NCBI RefSeq assembly: GCF_021390195.1 | Contig: NZ_CP090003.1 | Location: 3,059,501 to 3,123,500, forward strand | DNA: 64,000 bases | Direction of reading: 5' to 3' | Source: Flagellimonas sp. CMM7 | Lineage (GTDB): Bacteria > Bacteroidota > Bacteroidia > Flavobacteriales > Flavobacteriaceae | In this document: positions 29,540-37,425 of the stretch, one piece after another | Numbering within the stretch: position 1 is the first letter of the stretch | Layout of the letters: each line of letters starts with the position of its first letter | Program-made: the position numbers and the translations under genes | Notes under the pieces: generated by a model | The model's database searches: none | What the model was told of the DNA's origin: nothing | The model's input: the letters and a program-made list of their open reading frames with translations, nothing else

Positions 29540-31261
29540 ATGAATCGTGTACGTGTAATTTTTTTACTAACTCTTTTTTCAAGCTTGTTGGCATGTATGG
29601 CATATCAAAAAAAGAGTGAGGAAAATCTGAATAAGCCTAACTTCATTTTCTATCTTGCAGATGACCAAGATAAACTAGATTATGGTACTTATGGTAATCC
29701 AAACGTCCATACCCCCAATGTGGATAAGCTTGCCTCACAAGGGTTGAAATTTAATAGCGCATTTACCGGACAGGCCATTTGTGCGCCCTGCCGATCCCAA
29801 TTATTCACCGGCTTGTACCCTTTGAAGAATGGTACATTTATCAATCATGTAGGCTCTAAAAAAGGTTTACTGTCAGTCACTGATTTATTGGGCGATGCTG
29901 GATATGAAGTGGTAATTGCCGGAAAGCTACACGTTAAGCCTCAATCGGTTTATGAAAGGGACAGTTATTATGAAGATGAGCCGTGCGGGGGATTTGACAT
30001 GGACAAAGCCATACCCATTGATTCCATTGAAAACTTCTTAATGACGGTCACCAAACCTTTCTGTCTTTTTATCACATCTCACTATCCTCATGGCCCCTAT
30101 CCAAAATCAGAAGAAACGTCCTACAAGCCAGAAGATATTGTGGTGCACCCCCATAACGAGAAAAATGACAAGAAGGTCGACTTGGGAAGAAAGATGGGCT
30201 ACTACGAAAACATAAAGAAGGATAACGAAATGCCGGGTTGGGTGCCTGATATGGTGGATTCAGACGCTTCGCTGTCTAGCAGTACCCTATTTGTATATTC
30301 TTCAGATCATGGGGCATCAGGTAAATTCACCGTGACGGACGCTGGATTAAACGTGCCGTTTATTGTCCGATGGCCAGGAGTCATTCCTCCCGATATGAGT
30401 ACAGAGGCCGTGGTACATTATACCGATGTACTTCCTACATTTTTCGATATAGCCGGAGCGGATATTCCATCTTACCTAGATGTGAAGAGCTTTAAAGAGC
30501 TTCTGCAAGGTACAACAGACAGACACCAAAAATATGTCTATGGAGTAGCCAATCACCAGAACCAACTTATTCCATACATTTTCCCTACGCGACTTATAAG
30601 AAGTGAAACGTTCGCTTACATCCGGAATTTCAACTCTATTGGCAATTACGGAGATGATGAGAACATCAATAAATTCATTAAGAGAGCAGCTCTAAAGTTC
30701 AATGCCCCTGCTGAGGAATTGTACGATACGGTCAATGACCCCTATCAGTTAAATAACCTTGCAAAAGATACGGTTTGTCAGGAAGTTAAAGGAGATCTTA
30801 ATAGGAAATTAAGTGTATGGATAGCCCAGCAGGAAGATTACTTGCTGGATTATAAAATGCCGGTCATTTATGCTTCTAATACTGCTTTAGACAACCCAAG
30901 GCGTCTAAATAAAATTCCTGAGGAATTGGTCGGAATCCTTAAGGATTCTGAAGTTTTATATCGTACTAAAGAACTAGACTTTCCTCTTTTGTTGACTCCT
31001 ATAGTTGCACTAAAAGACATCTCATTATCCGATACTATTTTATCCCTAAAGCTGGAAGAAACAAGTAAATTGAACATTGATTTTGTTCCTACTAATGTTA
31101 CTGAGAAAACGGTCTATTGGTGGTCAAGTAATCCCGAGGTGGCTAAGGTAAATCAAGAAGGACAAATAGTAGCTTTGACTAAGGGTACTACCAATATACA
31201 AACCATGTCATTTGATGGACACCATATTGCCAGTTGTGAAGTTATAATTGTTAAAATCTAA
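29540..31261 (+). CDS. S1 sulfatase (heparan N-sulfatase-like) with C-terminal bacterial Ig-like domain, lipoprotein
   Basis: This 573-residue protein has a lipobox (SSLLACMA). The catalytic part resembles the sulfatase at 8053: NFIFYLADDQDKLDYGTYG, signature CAPCRSQLFTGLYPLKNG with formylglycine Cys81, IAGKLHVKPQSVY, LFITSHYPHGPYP, YSSDHGASGKFT and VPFIVRWPGVIPP. The CAPCR signature is unusual: the serine/threonine/alanine position of C-x-P-x-R holds a second Cys. Residues about 490-573 (TPIVALKDISLSDT, VYWWSSNPEVAKVNQEGQIVALTKGTTNI) form a Big_2-type immunoglobulin-like domain, common in surface-exposed or glycan-associated proteins. No other sulfatase here has it. Confidence 0.9.
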   Translation: MNRVRVIFLLTLFSSLLACMAYQKKSEENLNKPNFIFYLADDQDKLDYGTYGNPNVHTPNVDKLASQGLKFNSAFTGQAICAPCRSQLFTGLYPLKNGTFINHVGSKKGLLSVTDLLGDAGYEVVIAGKLHVKPQSVYERDSYYEDEPCGGFDMDKAIPIDSIENFLMTVTKPFCLFITSHYPHGPYPKSEETSYKPEDIVVHPHNEKNDKKVDLGRKMGYYENIKKDNEMPGWVPDMVDSDASLSSSTLFVYSSDHGASGKFTVTDAGLNVPFIVRWPGVIPPDMSTEAVVHYTDVLPTFFDIAGADIPSYLDVKSFKELLQGTTDRHQKYVYGVANHQNQLIPYIFPTRLIRSETFAYIRNFNSIGNYGDDENINKFIKRAALKFNAPAEELYDTVNDPYQLNNLAKDTVCQEVKGDLNRKLSVWIAQQEDYLLDYKMPVIYASNTALDNPRRLNKIPEELVGILKDSEVLYRTKELDFPLLLTPIVALKDISLSDTILSLKLEETSKLNIDFVPTNVTEKTVYWWSSNPEVAKVNQEGQIVALTKGTTNIQTMSFDGHHIASCEVIIVKI

Positions 31262-31264
31262 TAT

Positions 31265-32803
31265 ATGAAATTGTATAAAATAATAGTATCCCTACTTTTT
31301 GCAATAGGAATATTTGGTTTAAGCCAATCATGCGCCCAGCAGAAAAAATACAATGTGTTGTTTATACCCATAGATGACCTAAAACCTATGCTGGGCAGCT
31401 ATGGAGACACATTAATAAAGACACCTAATATAGATAGGCTGGCTAAAAGCGGAACTGTGTTTTTAAATACATCTTGTCAAATGGCACTTTGTGGCCCTTC
31501 GAGAGCGAGTTTGATGACCGGGATGTATCCTGATGAAACTAAAGTATGGAATTTGGAGACCAAAATGCGCGATGTAAATTCCGATATTTTAACGCTACCT
31601 CAGTATTTCAAGCAACAGGGGTATTCAACTACGGGAATCGGTAAGACATTTGACTCCCGTTGCGTAGATAATGGGAAATATATGGATAAGCCCTCTTGGT
31701 CTATACCCTATCATAAAGCAAAAGCTGTTGATTACGCAAATCCTGAAGTGAAGATAGCATGGGAAAAGGCTGAAAAGCTAGTTGAAAGTCAGACTTTTAG
31801 TGCGGGGTATAAAAGAAATAAAGCGATTGCTAGACTTGGAGGGCCTATGTGTAGACCTTCTTCTGAGTGTATGGATGTACCTGATGACACCTATAAAGAT
31901 GGAGCAAATACTACTGCGGCTTTAACTATCATGGAGCAGTTGGCAAAGTCCGATAAACCTTTTTTCTTATCGGTAGGTTTTGCAAAACCCCATTTACCGT
32001 TTGTGGCACCAAAAAAATATTGGGACTTGTACAATCGTAAAGATATTGTCGTAGCGCCCTTTCAAAAAAAATCTATAAATGGTCCTCAACTAGCATACAA
32101 GGGTGAGCAGTTGGGAGAAATTGCAGCCTATAGCGATATACCTTTATTAGGACCACTTGATATAGATAAACAAAAGGAGCTTATCCATGGCTACATGGCT
32201 ACAGTAAGTTATGTAGATGCACAGATTGGTAGGTTATTGGATAAATTGGATGAATTGGATATTAAAGATAATACTATTATTTGCCTTTTGGGCGACCATG
32301 GGTTTCATCTAGGAGACCATGGCTTATGGACTAAGCATACTAATTTTGAACAAGCCGTTCGCTCGCCAATGATTATCTCCTCACCAGATGGATTTACATC
32401 TAATAGTACCAATGCTCCAGTCGAATTTGTGGACATCTTTCCAACACTTTGTCATTTGGCTAATTTAGATATTCCAAAGCACCTTTCTGGTAAAAGCTTG
32501 GTTTTGGTAATGAAAGATTCCACTACTTCGGTGAGGCATTCAGCCATGGCTCAGTATACCAGAGGTACTTCTAAAATGGGTTATACTTTAAGGAGTGAAA
32601 GGTATCGCTATGTAAAATGGATGAATATGGATTATTACAAGGGTGAAAGACAAGGAAGTCTTATTACAACCGAACTTTATGATTATGGGAATGATCCTTT
32701 AGAAACTATAAACCTTGCTAAAAATGTAGATTATACCGATGTAGTAAACGAATTTGAACAAGAGTTTACATCAAGAAAAATTGGACAAACCTCAAAAGAG
32801 TAA
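31265..32803 (+). CDS. S1 sulfatase, iduronate-2-sulfatase-like, probable lipoprotein
   Basis: The 512-residue product has a signal ending at GLSQSCAQ, a likely lipobox. Motifs: YNVLFIPIDDLKPMLGSYG, CGPSRASLMTGMYPDET with formylglycine Cys76, GIGKTFDSRCVDNGKY, FFLSVGFAKPHLPFVAPKKYWDLYN, LLGDHGFHLGDHGLWTKHT and VEFVDIFPTLCHLANL. This is the same branch as the sulfatase at 9604, with which it shares the KPHLPF and GDHG-LG-H-LWTK blocks. It starts 3 bp after the previous stop, showing an ongoing operon. Confidence 0.92.
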   Translation: MKLYKIIVSLLFAIGIFGLSQSCAQQKKYNVLFIPIDDLKPMLGSYGDTLIKTPNIDRLAKSGTVFLNTSCQMALCGPSRASLMTGMYPDETKVWNLETKMRDVNSDILTLPQYFKQQGYSTTGIGKTFDSRCVDNGKYMDKPSWSIPYHKAKAVDYANPEVKIAWEKAEKLVESQTFSAGYKRNKAIARLGGPMCRPSSECMDVPDDTYKDGANTTAALTIMEQLAKSDKPFFLSVGFAKPHLPFVAPKKYWDLYNRKDIVVAPFQKKSINGPQLAYKGEQLGEIAAYSDIPLLGPLDIDKQKELIHGYMATVSYVDAQIGRLLDKLDELDIKDNTIICLLGDHGFHLGDHGLWTKHTNFEQAVRSPMIISSPDGFTSNSTNAPVEFVDIFPTLCHLANLDIPKHLSGKSLVLVMKDSTTSVRHSAMAQYTRGTSKMGYTLRSERYRYVKWMNMDYYKGERQGSLITTELYDYGNDPLETINLAKNVDYTDVVNEFEQEFTSRKIGQTSKE

Positions 32804-32846
32804 TATAAAATAACCTTTCTAAAACCTTTAATCTGTATTATTATTT

Positions 32847-34295
32847 ATGAAAGCAGTAAAACTCTTCTGTCTTTTGGTCTTGATAAATTGCACTTCCAGT
32901 GAACCCGATAATCTTGAAAACGTACTACCCAATATTATTTTCATTTTGGTTGATGATTTAGGAAAAGAATGGGTAAGTGCCTATGGTGCTGAAGAAGCGG
33001 TAACGCCTAATATTGATGCACTTGCCAAAAGTGGTACGTTGTTCCAGAATGTGTATTCCATGCCGCAGTGCACACCTACCCGAGTTACGTTTCTTACTGG
33101 ACAATATCCTTTCAGGCATGGTTGGGTGAACCATTGGGATGTCCCACGTTGGGGAGGAGGCGCTCATTTTGATGAAACCCTGAATCCTTCGATTACCAAC
33201 GAAATGAAAAAAGCGGGGTACAAGACCTGTATTGCTGGAAAATGGCAAATTGATGATTTTCGTGTCGAACCCGATGCACTTACTAAAGCAGGCTTTGATG
33301 AATATTGTATGTGGACAGGCTACGAAGCAGGTGTTCCTGCCAGTGCGGAACGATACCAAGACCCATATCTCTTTACTAAAGCAGGAAGCAAGACTTACGA
33401 GGGAGAATTTGGACCAGATGTATTTAAGGATTTTATTATCGATTTTATTAAAGACAATAAAGATGAGCCCATGTTTGTCTATTACCCCATGGTATTAACA
33501 CATACGCCTTTGGTAAACACACCGTTAGATTCTGCAACCACAAAATTGGGCAAGCATAAAGCCATGCTTAAATACACCGATATCATAACAGGTGAAATTG
33601 TAAAGGCTATAGACGAAGCTGGTATAAGAGATAACACGTTGATTATTTGGACTACAGATAATGGTACCACAGGTAAAATAAGTGGATTAAGAAATGGGCA
33701 TAAAATAAAAGGAAGAAAAGGTTTTACAGAAGAGCCCGGTATCTGTGAACCTTTTATAGCCAGTTGGCCGGGAACCGTAGCTTCAAATGCTGTTTCTGAG
33801 GCACTTATAGATTTCAGCGATTTTTATCCTACCTTTATAGATGTGTCTGGAGGTACTCCTGCAAAAGAGGTGCAATTAGGAAATACAACACATCAAATTG
33901 ACGGGCATTCTTTTAAGAAGGCGTTGTTGCATGGCGGTAGCTCCCAAAGAAAATGGATACTTGGTATGGGAGGAGGTAATTATGCTAAGCTTACTGAAAA
34001 GGGAGTGGAAAATCAATATCGCTATAGAGATCGAGTGATTAGAAATGAAAGGTATAAGCTTTGGATTGATTCAAAGCGTCAACCTGAAAGTTTTTATGAT
34101 TTACAAAAAGATCCTCTTGAAAAAAATAACATAATCGATAGTTTGTACATAGGCGAACGGGAAGAAAACTACCAACAACTTCTTAAGGTAGCGGAAAGTT
34201 TTCCTGAGAAGGACAGTGATCCGAAATACAGCCCAAATCCCCAGCAAGCATGGGATGTGGAAATTACAGCAAAAAGTGAAATATGGAAAAAGTAG
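32847..34295 (+). CDS. S1 sulfatase, lipoprotein; last gene of the sulfatase cluster
   Basis: The 482-residue product has a lipobox (LVLINCTS). Motifs: NIIFILVDDLGKEWVSAYG, CTPTRVTFLTGQYPFRHGW with formylglycine Cys75, CIAGKWQIDDF, MFVYYPMVLTHTPLVNTP, IIWTTDNGTTGKISG and FIASWPGTVASN. GKWQ in place of GKWH and the FVYYPM-LTH block pair it with the sulfatase at 19718. It is followed by about 120 bp without genes and then by a small inverted-repeat element, with the strand changing beyond that. Confidence 0.9.
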   Translation: MKAVKLFCLLVLINCTSSEPDNLENVLPNIIFILVDDLGKEWVSAYGAEEAVTPNIDALAKSGTLFQNVYSMPQCTPTRVTFLTGQYPFRHGWVNHWDVPRWGGGAHFDETLNPSITNEMKKAGYKTCIAGKWQIDDFRVEPDALTKAGFDEYCMWTGYEAGVPASAERYQDPYLFTKAGSKTYEGEFGPDVFKDFIIDFIKDNKDEPMFVYYPMVLTHTPLVNTPLDSATTKLGKHKAMLKYTDIITGEIVKAIDEAGIRDNTLIIWTTDNGTTGKISGLRNGHKIKGRKGFTEEPGICEPFIASWPGTVASNAVSEALIDFSDFYPTFIDVSGGTPAKEVQLGNTTHQIDGHSFKKALLHGGSSQRKWILGMGGGNYAKLTEKGVENQYRYRDRVIRNERYKLWIDSKRQPESFYDLQKDPLEKNNIIDSLYIGEREENYQQLLKVAESFPEKDSDPKYSPNPQQAWDVEITAKSEIWKK

Positions 34296-34421
34296 TTCCT
34301 TATTATTTTATAAATAACTTTTTCCTTAGTTCTTCAACTTGATGGTCATTAATAGGCACCATTTGTTCATGTTTCGCACATATACAGCACTAGATTTTAC
34401 ATGAATTATGGATTTATATCT

Positions 34422-34583
34422 AGTGTTAAGTTAAGCATACTTTAGCCGCACCAAGCCTCGTCCTTTTTGCCCCGTTCTTCTTTAAAAAATACTTACGTAG
34501 CTTAGGCTATGCACTTATTTTTTGCATCGCCCGGAACAAAAATCACCAAGACTTATACGACACAGTACACCTAACTTAACACT
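34422..34583. repeat. Small inverted-repeat element (MITE-like) at the truncation point of an aldolase gene
   Basis: A 162-bp block is bounded by 19-bp inverted ends at 34422-34440 and 34565-34583. The outer 12 bases (AGTGTTAAGTTA) match perfectly and 16 of 19 match overall. The interior has no ORF and contains short hairpins (TAGC-TTAG-GCTA). The aldolase reading frame on the minus strand stops being recognisable exactly where the right-hand end begins. This is what insertion of a non-autonomous element followed by loss of the gene's remainder would leave. No target duplication is obvious. An attC-like site or folded intergenic repeat is an alternative. Confidence 0.45.
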
Positions 34584-34839
34584 GGGTACATTTCATAGAT
34601 AGCCTTGTGGAATGGGAGTTGTGAACAAGGTTTGTGCCTTCCAACAATTGTTCCGTCCTTTTTGATGCATATGATATCTGAAGTTCTTAAGGAACCTTAG
34701 TCGATGGCAGAGGGCGTGACCCAGATATCCCATCATCGTCCAAGATGGAGATATTCCCTCCTGAGGTGGTGGTCATACCCCTGCTGTAGATTCGGCTGAT
34801 GATGTTGATAATCTGATCTCTAGGGTGCATTAGGATCAT
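34584..34839 (-). pseudogene. Truncated class II aldolase (fuculose/rhamnulose-phosphate aldolase family)
   Basis: Minus-strand reading gives [20 protein letters not shown] then [14 protein letters not shown], the N-terminal phosphate-loop region of class II aldolases. A one-base deletion in a G run (34729-34731) shifts the frame. [10 protein letters not shown] follows, then an in-frame TAA (34697-34699) where Lys is expected, then [19 protein letters not shown] and HKPCSQLPFHKAIYEMYP. The metal-binding HxH half and the rest are missing; the sequence ends at the inverted-repeat element. Nonsense, frameshift and truncation together make it dead. It is probably the former distal gene of the minus-strand fucose cluster. 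Confidence 0.75.
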
Positions 34840-34910
34840 AGTAGTTCTATCTGGTGATTTCACAATAAGAAAATTGATTATCCATTCATTATAGAACCTG
34901 TTAGCTACTA

Positions 34911-36066
34911 TCATTGGCTCAACAAATGATTTGGAAAGTCTTGGACCCGTTCACAACAAATCTGTTCCATGACCTGTTGCAATTGCTGTTTTAACATTGA
35001 AATGGTATGATGGCTTCCCGATTTGTCCAGGGTGGAAACACCATACATAAAGGAACGTCCTAAGAAAGTGAATTTGGCTCCCGCTGCTAAGGCCCTTGCA
35101 ATATCCGGTCTCGATCTTAGATCACTATCCATCATTATCTTGATTTCCTTTGCGTATTTGGCCGCAATTCTTGTCAGTGGTTTTATGGAAGATTCTCCCG
35201 CATCCAATTGCCTGCCCCATGGTTAGAGATAATAACACCGTCCAAACCTAAGGCGATGGCCTTTTCGGCATCTACCTCGTTGGCTACGCCCTTGAGTACC
35301 AACTTGCCCTTCCACATATCCCGTATGGGTTTTATCTTTTCCTCATTGAGCCTACCCGAAAAGGTCTGGTCCATGAATTTACCCAGTTGCTTTAAGTCCA
35401 ATCCTTTGGGCATGTATGGGGTCAAGGTCTCAAAAGCGGGCTGGCCATATTTTAATGTGTTCAAAGCCCAGCGGGTCTGGTCAAAACCTGTAAAATGTTA
35501 CCAAGTGGCATCTTCGGGGGCATTGCCAGTCCGTTTCTGATATCACTTGGTCGGAATCCAAAGGTTGAAACATCACAAAGATTGACCAAAACGGGGCATT
35601 CAGCTGCCTCTGCCCTTTTGATGATATCGTCCCTTAACCTATTTTCAGTTGGATGATACAATTGAAACCAGGCTTTGCCTTCCGTAATCTCTGCAATGCC
35701 TTCAATGCTACTGGTGGATACTGTATTTAAAATAAAAGGAATATTTTGTTCAAATGCAGCCTTGGCCAAAATCTCTGAGGAATTGGGCCACATCAAACCT
35801 TGCAGTCCAACAGGGGCTATCCCAAAAGGAGCATCGTATCGATGGCCAAACAATTCAGCGCTTGTACTTAACTTGGTATGTTCGCTTAAGTAGTAGGGCA
35901 ACAATTCAATATCCCCAATTTCCTTGGTGTTCTTATGGAGGTTGATGTCTTCATTACAGCCTCCATCCAAATACTCAAAAGCAAATTTTGGGATTCTCTT
36001 TTTTGCTTTTGATCTCAAATCTTCAATTGAGGGATGTTTGGAGTTAATTCTGGGTTTTTCCATCAA
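34911..36066 (-). pseudogene. lldD: FMN-dependent L-lactate dehydrogenase / alpha-hydroxy-acid oxidase, two frameshifts
   Basis: Three consecutive frames on the minus strand add up to one full-length (about 385 aa) enzyme that would oxidise L-lactate to pyruvate. N-terminal part: FAFEYLDGGCNEDINLHKNT, APFGIAPVGLQGLMWPNSSE, WFQLYHPTENR. One base is missing from a C run in the coding strand (plus 35473-35475), turning RPRWALN into RPAGL-stop. A second is missing at plus 35215-35218, inside the catalytic SNHGGRQLD motif. The rest (SSIKPLTRIAAKY, MMDSDLRSRPDIARALAAGA) is clean. Both breaks are one-base losses in homopolymers, so sequencing error competes with true inactivation. The role would be the final step for lactate from fucose-derived lactaldehyde. 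Confidence 0.82.
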
Positions 36067-36114
36067 CTGTCGACTATATTGATTGGTAAAACTTCATTTG
36101 TAACGTTATACTTT

Positions 36115-37419
36115 TTATTGAAGGGTATGAATTTTCCAAGTTCTGTATCCATAAATGGCAATGATTAAAAAACAGAGACAAGGCAACATAAAAGAAATGT
36201 TGACGGCCGCAAAAGAACCGATGGTTTCCATATCGATAATCAATCCTTGCAACACGGGCATCAGTGCGCCCCCCACAATGGCCATCACCAGGCCCGCGGC
36301 GCCAAGTTTAGAGTCCTCTTCGCTAAGGCCATCAAGTGCAATACCATATATTGTGGGAAACATTAATGACATAAAAGCCGAAGTGGCAATAAGGAAATAA
36401 AGACCTACAACACCCTCAATCCAAATGACACATGATGTGCTCAGTATTGCACAAACCGCAAACAGTGTCAATAACTTTCTGGAATCTATGTACTTCATCA
36501 AATATGTACTTATAAACCTACTGGATAAGAAAATGGCCATAGCAGCAATATTGTAGTTTTGGGCGGTCGCTTTGGAAATACCAAGATTGTTTGCGTACTG
36601 AATGATAAACGTCCAACACATGATTTGTGCAGCTACATAGAACAATTGCGCAAGGACACCTTCCCTGTACTTTACGTTTTTTATCAAACGTGCAAAAGAA
36701 TCCATGGCAGAATTTTGCTTCCCATATGTTTTCCTTTTGGGCATTTTGGTAAATGCAATAATAATGAACATCAGGATTACCACCCCGCCAAGAATAAGGT
36801 ATGGATTTCTGATGATTTCAAGGTCATGGGTTCTGATTACGGCCTTTTGCGCTTCTGATAGAGTATTGAATATCAATTCACCGGCATCGTTTCTTATGTC
36901 GGAGTCCAAAAGGGTCAGCACAAATTTCGAGGCAACGAACATTCCCAAAAGGGAGCCTATCGGGTTGAACGCCTGCGCCAAATTCAAACGTCTGGTAGCG
37001 GTTTTTTCATCCCCCATGGACAATATGTAAGGGTTGGCAGTGGTTTCCAAAAAAGCCAAACCGAAAGTCAGAATATATAACGAACCCAAAAAGAATTCGA
37101 AGATTTCATACTTGGCCGCCGGGAAAAACAATAAAGCGCCGGTGGCATAAAGGGCCAGACCAAATAGAATACCTTTCTTATAACTATATTTTCTGACGAA
37201 CAATGCTGCCGGGATGGCCATTGTGGCATAACCGCCATAAAATGCAAATTGTACCAGTGCCGCCTTGGCTGTTGAGATTTCCATGACCGTTCCAAAGGCT
37301 GCAACCATTGGGTTTGTGATATCATTTGCAAAACCCCATAAAGCGAACAAAGAAGTGATTACTACAAAGGGAATCACCGCCTCTTTGGATACGACAGGTT
37401 TTTTTTTTAGTTTATCCAT
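36115..37419 (-). CDS. fucP: L-fucose:H+ symporter-type sugar MFS permease
   Basis: The 434-residue inner-membrane transporter has about 12 hydrophobic segments. The N-terminus is VIPFVVITSLFALWGFANDITNPM, a FucP hallmark (the Asp and Asn in FANDITNP). It continues with FYGGYATMAIPAALFVRKYSYKKG, FLETTANPYILSMGDE and RRLNLAQAFNPIGSLLG. The FHS (fucose-galactose-glucose) family of MFS carriers has these same blocks. It lies 48 bp downstream of nothing but its own operon: the truncated aldolase/SDR gene ends 6 bp upstream and the lactate dehydrogenase follows. Fucose is the inferred substrate from family and context. Confidence 0.9.
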   Translation of the reverse strand: MDKLKKKPVVSKEAVIPFVVITSLFALWGFANDITNPMVAAFGTVMEISTAKAALVQFAFYGGYATMAIPAALFVRKYSYKKGILFGLALYATGALLFFPAAKYEIFEFFLGSLYILTFGLAFLETTANPYILSMGDEKTATRRLNLAQAFNPIGSLLGMFVASKFVLTLLDSDIRNDAGELIFNTLSEAQKAVIRTHDLEIIRNPYLILGGVVILMFIIIAFTKMPKRKTYGKQNSAMDSFARLIKNVKYREGVLAQLFYVAAQIMCWTFIIQYANNLGISKATAQNYNIAAMAIFLSSRFISTYLMKYIDSRKLLTLFAVCAILSTSCVIWIEGVVGLYFLIATSAFMSLMFPTIYGIALDGLSEEDSKLGAAGLVMAIVGGALMPVLQGLIIDMETIGSFAAVNISFMLPCLCFLIIAIYGYRTWKIHTLQ

Positions 37420-37425
37420 AACTGT

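Noticed and set aside
35208..35540. 110-codon plus-strand frame over the lactate dehydrogenase
   Set aside because: Antisense shadow of a clearly recognisable enzyme on the minus strand.
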